Below, piece by piece: positions 22,133 through 35,284 of a stretch of DNA of 64,000 nt (position 1 is its first letter; each line of letters begins with the position of its first letter). Under the pieces are notes generated by a model. That model was not told the origin of the DNA and ran no database searches. It saw only the letters and a program-made list of their open reading frames with translations. The DNA comes from Chaenocephalus aceratus (Eukaryota > Chordata > Actinopteri > Perciformes > Channichthyidae), in assembly GCA_023974075.1 (NCBI GenBank), contig CM043797.1, forward strand, positions 34,777,639-34,841,638. Direction: 5' to 3'. The position numbers and the translations under genes are program-made.

Positions 22133-23110
22133 GTAAATACAAATCAGGGTCAAAGATCGACGGCGTTTCAGCAGCAAAGGTTATGATAAAAAGGAGAACT
22201 AGAAAAACTAGACTGAAGACAACTTAGTAAAACGGGAATAAGTACACCGTGGTCAAAAATAAGTAGGAGTACTTAAGAAAGAGTGTGAACAGAGTAGGAG
22301 CCGGTGATGTTAACAAATGTATATAATTATAACAAATTACAGGTTTCTTTGCACATGAGCAGTGGAGTTTACAGGAAGTGGTTTTGCACAACAAGCGTAC
22401 AGTATGGTCTGTATAGTCTGACTGCTGCACGAAGTATAACACTTGATAGAATATCATGATATCAAGTTTTTGTGTGATTAACAAATTGTTTAAAACTGCA
22501 ACTTCAGCGGGTATACTGTAACTGCTATTATCACGGGTGTCATTCATGCTGCATGTTGTGGAAAATAGCTTGCAGAACAAAATGTAATAAATGAGAACAC
22601 TTGGAGAAGAATGTATTTGCACAAGAGAACATTCTGTCCATTCAGGTGTATTTCTGGGGTCCAAGTGGATGTAAGTATCGGGGTCTTCTTCTCGAATGAT
22701 GGGACAATGAAGCTTAAGATGGCCTGCCAAATCGTAGCGGTGGAAGCTTTACTGCAAAGAGCTGAGTAAAAAGGCAAAGCTCTCCATCTACCAGTCCATC
22801 TTCATTCCTTGACCCTCACCTGTGGTCATGAATGGGCGTTCATGACTGAAATAATAAGACCTCTGACACAAGTGTAAAAAACTAATTCTGAGGTATTCGC
22901 CAGTTAATCACAAATGAAGAAAACATGTCCCTTTTTTATCTGCAAGGAGCCCAAATAGGACAAAGAGTCAGGCAGACTATTACACAATGTCATTGGAGAT
23001 CGATGATCGGCGTCAATATGATGAATTAAAAAGAAATAAGGGATCAATTTCCTTCAATCTAACTGTGGACAAGTGTGGACACTTAAACTGGGATTTATTT
23101 GGCTTTTCAG

Positions 23111-23394
23111 AGTTTTATTCTTTAATGCAGCATCCAGTAGTGTCATGGTTCAAGACTAATGTTAACAACCTTTAAATAATACTGTAAACTTGGAACATAT
23201 TAAAACAAACAGCAGGAAAACATACAGTATGATGAGAGGAAAGACGGACAGAGGATGATTGACGAGATGAGAGGCAGCGACAGTTTACAGTACATGTGGG
23301 CATAAGATGAGCTTTAAAAGGCACATGATTGACAGTAACATGGTCTGAAGGACAGCTGCCACCAGAGTTCACACACACACACACACACACACAC
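23111..23394 (+). repeat. direct duplication, copy 1 (partner 27436-27719)
   Basis: TTTTATTCTTTAATGCAGCA, TCCAGTAGTGT, GATGAGAGGAAAGACGGACA, GAGGATGATTGACGAGATGA, ACAGTTTACAGTACATGTGG, GGCACATGATTGACAGTAAC and GACAGCTGCCACCAGAGTTC, then a (CA)n run, recur in the same order 4.33 kb downstream. By eye they are about 90 percent identical. Neither copy has terminal repeats. It could be a segmental duplication or two copies of an uncharacterised repeat. Confidence 0.9.
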
Positions 23395-23445
23395 TGAACC
23401 TCAGGCCTTCCCATCAGCGCTCATCATGATCTGACCATGTCATGT

Positions 23446-24702
23446 GTAGGGTTGGGTATCGTTTGAATTTCCACGATTCTGATTCCGATTCCGATTCTAC
23501 TTTTCGATTCCGGTTCTTAACGGTTCTCAATTCCGATTCTTTGAGGGGCAGGGTAAAAAAATTATTAAGTTCTTGTTGAGAAAAACAAGCATATCTGCCT
23601 TCTCAGGCATACCGGGAAGAAATGTTTGAACATTTTAAAGCAAAATGCTTAAATCTGGTGCACTTTAAGCAGAATTACTAGAGACTAGATCTAGGGGGTA
23701 CATAAACACCCATATGAAAAAGATAAGTAAGTAAATAAGTATGTGAGCATAACCAATAACCCATAGCCAATAACAAATACATGTAACGTATTTTATGTTT
23801 GTTGTTCATTCATATCTTATTTTACTATTTTATTTATGCATATTTTGTTATCTCTCCAGTTTAAAACGATTTGTCTGGTTTACTGTCCAATAGTATTCAT
23901 TGGAATGATTTCAAACCTGTTTTACCCAATAATTATAAAGGAGTGCCTTGGAAATATGTGTTTACATAAATTGTGATCAAACCGTTTGAGACCCACTGAG
24001 ATAACTTAGACTAAAGTGAACTATCTAAACACTCAGAGTCCTTTACCTCACTGAGCTGTAGTCATCAGCCTCTCAGTCTGACTGGAGAGGACTCTCCCTC
24101 CACATCATTGTAGAAACATCTTCTTCTTCCGTTAGAGCAGCTAGCACCAGATGCTAATAACAACAGCGCTGGTACCGGTGCACCCTCCCTTTCTCCCTCG
24201 CTCGCTCCCACGCTCACTCGCACTTTGGCTGTGAGCTGCGGGTGCCAGATAAGCCAACATCCCCCATTTTCATCACTTGCAGCGCCCATCGTACAGGGCG
24301 AATGAAAAGTGTGACCGGGATGAAAAGGATGTTACATTTACTTAATTATGAATGTTTTTACATCAAGGCCGAACATTAGGATGAGCACCAACGGTCAAAA
24401 CATTTTTTTTTCTCCCAGAGCTGACAGCGCAGCGCCTCCACAGATCTGGCGCCCTAGGCGAACATCTATAACGTCAGTGCGACGGGCCGGCCCTGGTCCC
24501 AGGTTACGCTGTAGGAAGTGTAGGTACAACGCTACATTTCCCGCCCCGCTGCAGTCATACAGTAGGCTACGGAGAGCGGCGAGATACATTTCCTCAGGCA
24601 TCGAAAAGCGGAACCGAAATTCACATTTCTAAATGATGCCGTTGGAATCGAAATGTTGGAACCGGTTCCGAACCGGAACCGGTTCTCGGTACCCAACCCT
24701 AC
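23446..24702. mobile_element. 1.26-kb element with GTAGGGTTGGGTA inverted ends
   Basis: The left end is GTAGGGTTGGGTATCG and the right end, inverted, is GTAGGGTTGGGTACCGAG. Subterminal stretches carry GATTCCGATTCCGATTC on the left and GAACCGGTTCCGAACCGG on the right. These are the ends of a very common teleost nonautonomous DNA element. The flanks share only ATGT, so the target duplication is unclear. It lies wholly in pcp4 intron 2. A 68-94 residue frame near 24395-24632 is not recognised. Confidence 0.78.
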
Positions 24703-24706
24703 ATGT

Positions 24707-27435
24707 AAGTGATGCCATGCAGAATATTTCATAACATTTGAACTAGTTCATTTGTCGTTTCATCCGTTTTTCTTCATCTCTGTCTTATGTAAAGCACTCA
24801 GGACTGTATGAATATAAAACGATGTGTTTATTCTGAGCGTTGTTGGAGCAGAATCTCTGCTCCGCGCCGATCCTATATGAGTTTGTTTTAAAAGAAGGAA
24901 AACTCAAAACAACCAGGATAGGGGTTAAACAATAATCTGTTTTAATGATAAAAGGTAAGAGGGGTAGGCCCACCCCTGCTCTGGTCCAAATGCCGGGAGA
25001 ACATCATCATCTTGACGGCAGGAGGAAAAGAGACCGGACACAAGGACTCAACAGGAGATATTGTAAGAACAACGGGAGGAGCTGTGTGGATGGTCCTCCC
25101 ATACAGGTCATCTATTGGCCCATATACAAACGATGGGCTTTCGTAGCGTATCAGCGCGAGCCAGCAGAGGACCCGGAAACAAGAGTCTCTTCGTTTGTAG
25201 CAAAACACATCTGGTGTCCGTTATCACCCATTCTTCCATAGACTTTCACACACACCCTTTTCTGCAACATTCCAGAGACTTGAGTTGTTGCTCACATCTT
25301 ACTCCAAATAATGGTTTTACTCCTCATATTTCCAACTCCCTTGTTACACAGACTATTATTATTGATACAAAGTAATTAAACACACACATACATTTTAGAC
25401 ATGTATTTTTCCAGCTACTTGGCATTCTGTGTTTAGACAAGAATGTATCCTCTCCCCCCATTTCTAGTCTCCTGTCATGCAAACCTGCTCCCTATCTCAC
25501 ACAGAGCAACACAACATGTTTAAGCTAACTACTCCACAATGTTGTAGCAATTTAGTACCCACACATGAAAGAATAAAACAGAGAAATCAATATAAAACAC
25601 ATACACAGGTATTGTTTGAGCAGTATTCACAGCTGGCTGCTCCAATAGACACACACTCCCCATCATTAACAGAAGCTAATTGTTCTTGTAGCCTAAGGGC
25701 CTCTGTGAACTTCCTTTCACCTCGAAGTCCGCTTTTACTGGAATGAAATGCATTCATTGAAATCCCCCCTTGGCTTCCCCTGTTATTTGCACAGACTATT
25801 GATAATTAACAGAGAAACTCAAGGGGCCTCTTTTAATATCTGGAAATTGCAACAAGACTTTCTGCCATTCAAATGTAACACACTTCTTATATATCAGGTG
25901 ATATAATCTTTAATTCTCCACAGCGTTCACAGGATGGGTCATCAGTAATGACTCACTGTGCTAAATAAAAACATGCATCAATGCAATGTAGGAACTCTTA
26001 GCATGGCTTACAGAAAATCATGATGGATGGATAATTGGATAGATTATTTGTTCCTTTTTCTTTTACTGTATTTAAAGAAGCCAACAAAATGTCCTTATAC
26101 CTCAGTATGATGACAATAGAGATACTGTATGTTGATTTAAAAACGGGACGTATATTAGATATTTTATTAATCATTTTGTGTTTTTAAAAGATTATATATC
26201 GCACCACTTTACAGATTCCTCTTGAATCTCTTGACGAGCTGTTAAGTGCTGACTCAGCAGGTGAGTAACGGCAGGAGAGGACCAGCAGCTCCGTCCTGGG
26301 GGAAATAAAGATCTACACCGGGCACATTACAAATCATGTTTATTGTTGAGGTATCTATCATAGCGAAGCAAATAAAGGCATCAACGTGAAAGCTAATATC
26401 TCCCCCGCGCTCACCTCCTCTAAATCAAATGGGTGATTTTCTGCGTTCTCCTGACTCAGCAACACTTCACACTTTGAGATGGAGGCATGAGCGGTTTTCA
26501 CTTTATAATAAAGTGAGCCCTTTGCTTAATACGATAATTAAAACCACAGTTTATTGATGGAAAGAGGAAATCTAGTAAGTGCAAGCCTTAAATTGAGCTT
26601 CCTATAAATCTACAGCGTTTGATTGTCTCAAAGTTTTCAATATGCATTGGCTTGGACTTTTCTTCAATGATCTACAGATTGCACAAATATAATAGAAAAG
26701 AATAACATAATATTCCTTTACTGTCATCTCGCCTGGTAAATTGAAATGTCACAGTTCATTTCAACATATCAAACAATAAATATTATAAATACATGCATTG
26801 ACACACAAACATATACATCTATAGATACACATACAATAAATACAATTATAAAAAAGACAGGAAGCGATTTTTTGCATTTTTGATCAGTTAATAAATTACG
26901 TTATTTCTGTAACTCTCGATGACTGGACCTGTTTGCTGTTTTTGTGTTCAAGTTTGTCTGATTGTTCAAGTTTCATAACGCTAATACTGCATGCATCTAA
27001 CCAGTCCGATACAAAGTTACAAGAAGTGAGCGACCTTGAACAACGAGCTTTACTGACATGACTTATTGATTCCTCTTTTAGCCTCTTCGTCCTCCAGGGA
27101 CCCGTGTTAGCTCTGCAGCTTCAGAAGAAAATGAAGGTTGACCTTCCTGTGGTTATGCCGGTGTTGCTGCTGTGACAGTGGAAATATAAGAGAACAAAAA
27201 TGAAACAACAAAGGTGATACAAATGTGTTAGCTTTGAATGAAAGCAATCGCAACTAATATGGTTTCTTTTGTTTTTACCGTCTCAAAGATACAAAAATGC
27301 AGAATTGTTTTCATTGACTTTGTTTTATTGAATCAGAAGAAAAATATGTTTTGGATATGCAGCTGGACTGAGATGTAATTGTCTTGACGGAGTTTCTCTT
27401 TATAACCCTTAAAAAAAACTATTGCAACCAGTCAG
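24707..27435. other. no gene recognised; intronic sequence
   Basis: Mostly A/T-rich with chance ORFs of fewer than 100 residues. I found no paired repeat ends. 26200-26560 is the most balanced in composition. No additional pcp4 exon is expected, because exons 2 and 3 join in phase. Confidence 0.45.
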
Positions 27436-27719
27436 GCGTTTTATTCTTTAATGCAGCATCCAGTAGTGTTAGGGTTCAGGACTAATGTTAACAACCTCTA
27501 AATAATACTGTGAGGTTGGACCATATCTCAAAATGAAACCATCGACCAGCAAACATACATATGATGAGAGGAAAGACGGACAGAGGATGATTGACGAGAT
27601 GAGAGGCAGCCACAGTTTACAGTACATGTGGGCACAAGATGAGCTTTAAAAGGCACATGATTGACAGTAACATGGTCTGAAGGACAGCTGCCACCAGAGT
27701 TCACACACACACACACACA
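27436..27719 (+). repeat. direct duplication, copy 2 (partner 23111-23394)
   Basis: This is the same block order as copy 1, including GAGGATGATTGACGAGATGA and GACAGCTGCCACCAGAGTTC, and ends at a shorter (CA)n. The part corresponding to 23190-23225 is more diverged. Confidence 0.9.
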
Positions 27720-27942
27720 CTTCAAAATAAAGAACTTTAGTTATTTTGAATCCAAATTGTGTAGCCATACGCCCTATGGAGCAGCTACACCATCAACATT
27801 ATTCACCAGCACCAATTTATGGGCTCCAAATTACCTCGAGAAACACTCTGCTGCAGAAGACCAATTTCTCGAAGCCTGTAGGAATCAGGTCTGCCTTTCT
27901 ATTCACTCATTAAAAAGAGGAGAGGAAAGTACACAACCTGCA

Positions 27943-28000
27943 CACACACACATACACACACTGAAACACACACACATACACACACACACACACACACACA
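27943..28000. repeat. (CA)n compound microsatellite
   Basis: CA runs broken by TA and TGAAA. Confidence 0.9.
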
Positions 28001-28759
28001 GCAATCCTTTGTTGTCTGACCTTGACAATTAATTTGATGCCTGCAAAAACTGCTTTCCCAGCGTGTCTGAAGCATGCTGCCTCTCACTGTGGAGAGATTG
28101 GGAGAGCTCTTAGAGTGGGTGCTGGGGGGAAGGGGGGGGGGGTGTAACGCTGCTATTGACTCTCGCCCACTCTGCATACCCCCAGTACACACTCTTCACA
28201 GAAAACCTCTCACATGCTCAAGGACACACACACACACACGGATGCATTCACCAAATTGAACAGGTCGGACTGATAGCAGCTCGGACGGAGAGGCTGCAGT
28301 GTTTATTGGAGAGATAACAGCTTCAGATTAAATCAAGAGCACACAATTGAATCAACGTTTTCCCGCCTTTCTGCATCTTGCTGCTGAAACAAAATACAAA
28401 CTGTCCTGCAGACTGTACTCAGAGGGTGTTGTGGTTTAATTTGTATTGAGAAGAGTTGGATGTTATTTAAAATAATTGCATCTGTAGTGTGAACATTTAC
28501 AAGTATGTTTATTTAAATGTTACAGGAGGAAAAGTACGAGCAGGAAATGGACGGAGGGATGGATAATTGGATATAAAGAGGGATGGATAGTACAGCCATG
28601 TTTCCGTAAACCCTATAAAACATACAATCCAAATATTCCGCCGTTAGCTTGTCCATTATTAGCCAGTGACCTTTACATTACCCATTATAGAGTCGATGCT
28701 TGTATTTCCTTTTCTTCATAAATCTGGACCCAGCTCTCCTCTTTCGTCTCTTCGCTGTG

Positions 28760-29062
28760 GAGGAAATTCTTAAGAGAAACTGATAAATAATTCTTGGCCC
28801 AAGTTTGTCTGTCTGTTATATTTAACAAAGTAATAAACATACCCAGCATCCAATCTGTGTCCTTCTCCAGATGGGGATAGCTGTTGTTCCGACCACTATG
28901 CTAGCTGTCTTTAGTGCGATTAGCTTCTCCCTGGTGTCAACAAGGCAGCAACTCAACAGCCACAAACACAAACAAAATCTTTCTCTACAACAAAGTTGAA
29001 AGAGGGCACAGCTTTCTAAGTTACTAATAGAAGTTATTAACAGAAAAATACAAAAATAAGAA
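28760..29062 (+). repeat. family K repeat, copy 1
   Basis: GGGGATAGCTGTTGTTCCGA, CCACTATGCTAGCTGTCTTT, AGCAACTCAACAGCCACAAA, AAGAGGGCACAGCTTTCTAA and GTTACTAATAGAAGTTATTA match 41295-41480 in the same order. The start (CTTAAGAGAAACTGATAAAT) also matches 16438. Class unknown. Confidence 0.72.
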
Positions 29063-29751
29063 AGCTGAAAATAGTGCGAAACAACTGCAACAGGCTGCAT
29101 GCACGTTGTTCATATTTGCACTATTCATCACCCTCACTGGCCCAGGGTTAGGGCTAGAAAGTATTATTCTGTGACATGTGTTGACGTGGTTGTAGCCCAG
29201 ATGTTTTTGTGTTTCTGGGCCATATGCTCGACCTCACAGCACAGACGGACCTCTCGCTGCAGCAGCTGGAGCAGAGAGGCTTACTACAGCTTTACATCAA
29301 ACACACCGACGGCAGCATTACAGATAAAAACACTCGCTAATCCTCTGCTAAGATGCTATCATATGTGAAGAGAATCCTCCGCTTGGTGAAACTGTTCCAT
29401 TTCTTTAGGTAAAAGCTTAGAAAAAAGACAATGTGGAAACTGCTTGGCAACAACACCCCACCCCCCTCTCGTTTCCAAAAGGCAGGCGTAATTTCAAATT
29501 GGCTCACCTTAGAGATCAAGGTCATTCTTTTATAATTAGCTCTGAGAAGTGAAGATGACCCATTTTCAAGACACTTTTTAATTAGCTTTACTGTACTCAA
29601 TTGTAGCCGTGTTGAATGTGTCGTATTCTCCCAGATATTGTTAGTAAATGCATCGCTGCTTAAGAAGCATCCTTGAAAGAGCTGAAACCACACATTTCAT
29701 TTTTTTTTAAATTTGCAACTGTATTTGAAATGTTTTGTTTGACTTATTTGT

Positions 29752-29975
29752 TCATTTTCAGGTTCATATTATGTGCCTCTATTGTGACACGTTTCCATGC
29801 TTTAATGTTCAAAAGGTCTTTCTTTTTTTTTTCTCACCCTCTGTCTGAAAGCAGAGCCCAGTCTGCTCTGATTGGTTAGCTGGCCGGCTCTGTTGTGATT
29901 GGTTAACCACTTAGAGACGTCCCGCCCCTTAGTCTAATATGTACAATGTATTGGAGCGCTAGCCAATAAAATAGC
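29752..29975 (+). repeat. family A repeat copy
   Basis: This is the best uninterrupted copy for the section hit by the 4131-4634 insertion. It reads TTTCTCACCCTCTGTCTGAAA, AGCAGAGCCCAGTCTGCTCT, GATTGGTTAGCTGGCCGGCT, CTGTTGTGATTGGTTAACCA, GACGTCCCGCCCCTTAGTCT and GTACAATGTATTGGAGCGCT. Confidence 0.8.
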
Positions 29976-30259
29976 CTACTGAATTGAGACTAAATGAAAA
30001 ATAATATTCAGGCAGTACATCTACCTATATATCGATCTTTATTTTAAAACGTATTGTAACATCGTAACCCTGCTAGTAATCCCCAATTTCTTTAGAAATC
30101 TGACAGTATTCTGATTTTTTTTTTTATGTAACTCGAAATTAAGTTATCATCTTTGTATCCTGATGACGTCATCATGTCACATGTAATGTATGACTCCCCA
30201 AGCCTGCATGTAACGTTGTATGTGTGTAGATTTTTATACATGTAATTCCACCACAGCGA

Positions 30260-30298
<39 letters not shown>
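30260..30298. repeat. (CA)n microsatellite
   Basis: Pure CA run of about 19 units. Confidence 0.97.
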
Positions 30299-30299
<1 letters not shown>

Positions 30300-30577
30300 C
30301 CTCGCCAAAATAAGAGTTGACATGTGGTGAAAAAAAACTGAGCCCACAGTGGCGATCAATACGGCAGTCCTTCATGTGCATGTGTGTATTGATCGCGGTG
30401 GTCTCTCCCACGCTTCGCTGCTCCTCTCCCTCCGGTGTTAAAGGGCTGAGGGGTCGCTGAAATTATCCTTTCACTTTGACACACTGACTTTCAACTATAG
30501 ACACATACATGCTCGAAAGCACTTCAATTAAAAACACAAGTGCAGCACAAAACAAAGTTAATGTAAAAAGTGCGATT

Positions 30578-30676
30578 AAAAAAATGAAGACCTTTTTGAA
30601 CATTAAAGCATGGAAACATCCAACAGTAGAGGCACACATAAAACCTGAAAATGAGCATAATATGTCCTCTTTAAGT
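30578..30676 (-). repeat. family A repeat fragment
   Basis: AAGACCTTTTTGAACATTAA, AGCATGGAAAC, AGAGGCACACATAAAACCTG, then ATGAGCATAATATGTCCTCT and TTAA. This is the inverted 5' end of family A, with its TTAA border. Confidence 0.75.
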
Positions 30677-30929
30677 TGCCAGCTGCAGTGTTAAAGTGCA
30701 ACAAGGGACATGCAGCATCTTCAGCCCTAACAGATGTCTACATACGGTGTAAAATACACTTTACTTTCCACAATCTGTCTTTCTTGTCTCAAGGTCTGAA
30801 AGTCCTTCTTTAATGCCTCCATCTTCCACAAATTCTCCTCATCACTCAACTGGCTTTAAGCAGTGAAATCAATAAGACGTCCTGAGCTTCAGAGCGGCTT
30901 TTAGAAGACGTTTAACAAAGAGTAGTCTT

Positions 30930-31140
30930 ATCATGTCAGATATATTCTGTAAAATGTCATCTGTTACAATTACTAGTTACATGTAAAAAGAAAAAGAAAA
31001 GAATAAATGAAAAGTGAAATCCATAAAGCAGTAGGCAGTAGGCGTATACACTCACACTTAAAGTATTAGCCGACAGTACAGCTTACAAAGAACAATTTAA
31101 AACTGATCCTACTTCTGTTTGTATCATGATTACATAGCGC
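30930..31140 (-). repeat. family M repeat fragment
   Basis: CATCTGTTACAATTACTAGT, TACACTCACACTTAAAGTATT and AGTACAGCTTACAAAGAA match the inverted copy at 36208-36720. Confidence 0.65.
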
Positions 31141-31407
31141 TGTGACATGTTATCCGTTACTCCCAAAGCCTGACTATATATAAAGTTGGCATGAGTCAAG
31201 AAAGTTAAGTTTAAAGAAAGTAAATCCAGTAAACCAGCAGCATGGAGGCTTCTTTTCCAGCAGTGGCCACACAGCAACACCATAAATAAAAACATGTCTC
31301 TCCTCTCGCTGAAGCACGGTCAAGATGATCCAGACTGGCACTCTGACAGCTGATGTTACAGTCCCATTAGCTGACGACAGGGACAGAAGTGCTGCCAGAG
31401 ATAATAG

Positions 31408-31612
<205 letters not shown>

Positions 31613-31909
31613 TCCTTCCTTGTCACATCCAGCCTCCCGTCTTGTAAACACTGATGGAAACTCACGGCCTTTTTCTTAAAGAAGGAGACAGGGTTCTTTC
31701 TGATAAATGATTCCTCTGATGAATCATGTTGGACTTTGTGTGTGGTTAGACGAAACACCGACAGCACACAAATAACTGAGAATTAGGTAGGGGATAATAT
31801 GCAGAGAGGTGGTTATTGATTAAACAAGAACACCAACAACGCGAGCACAATTCTGACCCAATGTTCATATTGCGATTTGAGAAAAAGTCAATTAATTGTA
31901 CATCCCTAA

Positions 31910-32245
31910 TACCAGTTGTATAATAGTCAGCTTAATCAATGTATTAGAAGAGAGAGGGATGAAACCCTCTTCAATGGTCACACACAGCACACACAGTGAC
32001 ATTTGGCCTCTGCTTTTAACCCATCCTAGTACCAGGAGTCTAGTACTAGGAGCTATTGCACAGCGCCCAGGGAGCAATGGGAGTGAGGAGTGTCCGGTGC
32101 CTTGCTCAAGGGCACCACGGCAGGGCAGGAGGTGAACTGGGACCTCTCCAAGTAGCAGTCCACACTCCATATTTAGGTCTGGTCGGGGACTTGAACCGGC
32201 GACCCTACGGCTCCCAGTCCAAGCCCCTACTGACTGCCGGACATG
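31910..32245 (-). repeat. SINE-like repeat with tRNA-type B box
   Basis: On the minus strand the segment contains GGTTCAAGTCCCCGACCAG, close to a pol III B box, then a body with GGTGCCCTTGAGCAAGGCAC. On the plus strand it reads GTGCCTTGCTCAAGGGCACC, TTGAACCGGCGACCCTACGG and CAGTCCAAGCCCCTACTGAC. This is a common teleost repeat. I infer a tRNA-derived SINE remnant; the A box and tail are not clear. Confidence 0.6.
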
Positions 32246-32465
32246 GCTTTGTTGAATATTCAATTATGATTGGTCAATTGGGACGTTCCAGACAAGGATG
32301 CTCACATCAATGTGGGACTATGTGCATTCCTATCAAACCGCAGAAAGAAGTCCGGTCCATTTAACATCAGCTGTGGACAACAAACATTTGTTTTCCTGCA
32401 TCGGAAAATGCCGCAAAGAAATCAACAGGAGAAGACAGACAGGAAGTAAGCATTGTTGGTAAACA
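32246..32465 (+). repeat. family J repeat copy
   Basis: TATGATTGGTCAATTGGGAC, CGCAGAAAGAAGTCCGGTCC and CAGCTGTGGACAACAAACAT, then GAAGACAGACAGGAAGTAAG. Same order as 3115-3400, with about one unit of the 40-bp motif. Confidence 0.7.
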
Positions 32466-33107
32466 GTGGATCGGACTTCTTTCTTTTAGCGGAAGCAATA
32501 CGGATCATTTTTAAATCGATATTTGTGAGTCAAGTCGTTGGCAGCGAGTGCCATTTTCATTTAATATGGGGGATTTTTGAAGTATTTTCTGCTGAATCTT
32601 AAGGCCGGGATATTCTGTTACAGATTGTGCGATGTATCCTTGGACCATGTAAGAAGGATAACTGTTTCAGACTTGAAGCACACTGTGTCCTCAACTATCA
32701 CCATCTGCTGTAATGATAAAAGATTCAATGTTCTCTATCGTCATCATTTCCAAATTCCTCCCAGCACATGAAGGCACCGTGGATCACATCCTGCGTGTGC
32801 CTCCGCTCTGATATCTTATATTAAAAAGATTATGAACATGTCTGGTAGTGACATGGCGGAGGGTGCAGCTCAATAGCTACTGCTGCCGGGACCAGAGCAG
32901 CAGGCATTAGAGCGTGGAAACATTCAATATCAATTACTGCAGGACTCAAAGTCGGGCTTGACACAGCAGTTAGTGTTTCCTCCTTGAACAGCAAGATAGA
33001 GGTATTCAAGCTCAGCCCCGAGGGAACTCAAGGATTAGCTGCAGAGTCGATAGGAGTCGCCTCTGCTTTCTGCCTCCAATCCTCCTCTCCACCACCTCTG
33101 TCATGTG

Positions 33108-33583
33108 TAGGCTGGAGGAGTAACAGATGACATGCGACGGTCTTACGTAATCAGCATACAAGAACATGTAACTGTATTCTCCTACAGATACATTAGAAAA
33201 GGTGTAATCAGATTTCAGTTTTTTTGAAAATATGGATTTCGAGCAGGATTACAATACATTTTAAAATAAAGAAATATGTTGCAAAGCACATACACACATC
33301 ACAAACCTTCAGGAGTCTCACAGAGAACCGAGTCCTGGTGAAACCATAGCTAATCTTCCAGTTCATCATCATGGCGTCTAGTTCAGAATGATTCACTGGG
33401 GGGGAAATCTCTCAGCACCTCTTTTCACCCTCTGTCTGAAACCAGAGCTCACTCTGCTCTGATTGGTTAGCTAGCCGGCTCTGTTGTGATTGGCCAACCA
33501 ACCACTCAGAGATGTCCCGACTATAGAAAAATATACTGATGATTGTAATGGATTACATGTTTAAAGGAACCCTCCCAACCCTG
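33108..33583 (+). repeat. family M repeat copy interrupted by family A piece
   Basis: It starts GTAACAGATGACATGCGACG and TACGTAATCAGCATAC and passes GAGCAGGATTACAATAC. It ends at AACCCTCCCAACCCTG (33568-33583), the terminus seen at 15020-15033. A family A block (CACCCTCTGTCTGAAACC to GAGATGTCCCG, 33424-33518) sits inside. Confidence 0.6.
33416..33525 (+). repeat. family A repeat fragment
   Basis: CACCTCTTTTCACCCTCTGTCTG and AGCTCACTCTGCTCTGATTG, then GCTAGCCGGCTCTGTTGTGA and GAGATGTCCCG. It gives a second uninterrupted version of the 4131-4634 target. Confidence 0.75.
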
Positions 33584-34435
33584 ATCCTTTGCTGGCATCC
33601 TGCAGAGCTGACAAATGGAAAAGCCTCATGCTCATCTATGGAGAGAAACAATTAGTTCATGTTGACACTAAAAGGTTAAAACTGCTAATTGAAATAATAA
33701 GGTTTCATCTCAGTATGAAAGTCATTGAATGTCAGGCAGTGCAGATTGCTAAACGGTGGAACAAAGACTGTTCATTTAAATAATCATACATTAGGCTACA
33801 GCATATAAACAACACACTGCAATAATCACCGTGTATATTGCAAAGTGTTATTGAGCCATATAACCACTTATCTCCTGATTGTTATTCCAGTGAGACGTTG
33901 CAGAGAGAGGTTCAGGGCCAAAGCGAAACCTACCTGGGTAAATGTTAGCTTGTCGTGGCCTTTAACATCCTGAATAAACCTGCTTTATTATCGCCTGCAG
34001 CTTTCTCAGAGCAGCCGCACATTCCTGCAGCAAAGAAACTACAGCCGTTGAAAGACTAATATCAAGAACACCATATAGCTGTTTATACAATGCACCGAGT
34101 TCCTGGCACTATTAGTCTGCAGGGATATCTTAGTTTTGACTCGTGATGCATGAAACTTCTAACCTTTTGTGAAGACCAATGTGCAGCGAGGCGGCCATTA
34201 TTAATAAAAGACCCCCGACAGGGTGAGCAGGTTCCTGACGCTTATCACACAGCTACATATTAAATAAACCAATGACTTGGCTCACAATATTGCTTTAAAA
34301 TAATATTATTTAATTAAAGATGATCGTGTTGCTTCCATTAAGAAAACTGGTTGCTGGAACTACAGCGACAGCAACGTAACTTAAAATGACGGCAGCACTG
34401 ATCAAGGTTTCCTGTAACTGTCTGTCACATTTTAT

Positions 34436-34715
34436 TTGCCATTAACCAGTCTTTAAACCCTGCAGTGCCCATTCTGTGTCCCTGTTAGGGGTTACTTCCT
34501 GGTTAGACAGATGGGAAGTAGAACAAGAGCACCAGCAGAAGAGGACAGGCAGGATCACCTGTCAGAAAAGAGAATGTAACCACAAACTGAACTAAGGAAA
34601 TAAATGAAGAGCAAGAGAAAGAAATAGGTTAAAAGACAGAGTGCTGGACTTCAGAGGAAGAAGAAGACAGACAGGAAGTAAAAACTAACGGGAACAGCAG
34701 AAGAAGGAGAAATCT
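34436..34715. repeat. family J repeat pieces, mixed orientation
   Basis: CATTAACCAGTCTTTAAACC and GGTTACTTCCTGGTTAGACAG are in the orientation of 5941-6010. GAAGAAGACAGACAGGAAGT and GGGAACAGCAGAAGAAGGAG at 34660-34710 are in the other. The copy looks rearranged. Confidence 0.55.
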
Positions 34716-35284
34716 GTTGATTCTCTGATGTCCATGTCTTCTCTGATAGGTTGAATAATCTGTTGTTTTCCAGGAGATAAAAACACTTTTTTTCCTCCTA
34801 AATATCACGAAAACCAGCTTGTATCAGTTTTTTTCTTCTGGGATTTCAGTCGTGTCCTCTTGGTCAGTGTTGGCTGAGCTCCTTACGGGATTATGGATCG
34901 GAGATCAATTCACGCTCTGGCCTTTGACCACTAAAACTCCCCAGGCTTCCCCCTAAGGACTCTGCTCTATGATTATAATGAGGGACTGGCTTTCGAAACC
35001 AGTTACCGTGTATACAACTGAACAAGCAGAGTTTCCGTGAAAGGCCGAATGTTGTAAATGTGGGACAGCATTTTCTCCTTTCCTTTCGTAAAGACTGCTC
35101 CAGTGCATCCGAAGCTAAAGGAGATAATAAAGGAAGCTCCTTCTAGAAAGTTCAAACGGCACCTAATAGGCACTTGTCATTTTACTCCATCGGGAACCTT
35201 CCTGAGCAAAAATGACAATTCGATTGCATCCCATGTCTTTGTACGCTGCTGTGAGTCTCATACATCTCGTCCTTTTCCTTGCAG

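Noticed and set aside
21914..22186. ORF starting M-S-E directly upstream of pcp4 exon 2
   Set aside because: M-S-E is also how PCP4 begins, but no GT donor follows, and the frame through exon 2 is not the pcp4 frame. The match is chance.
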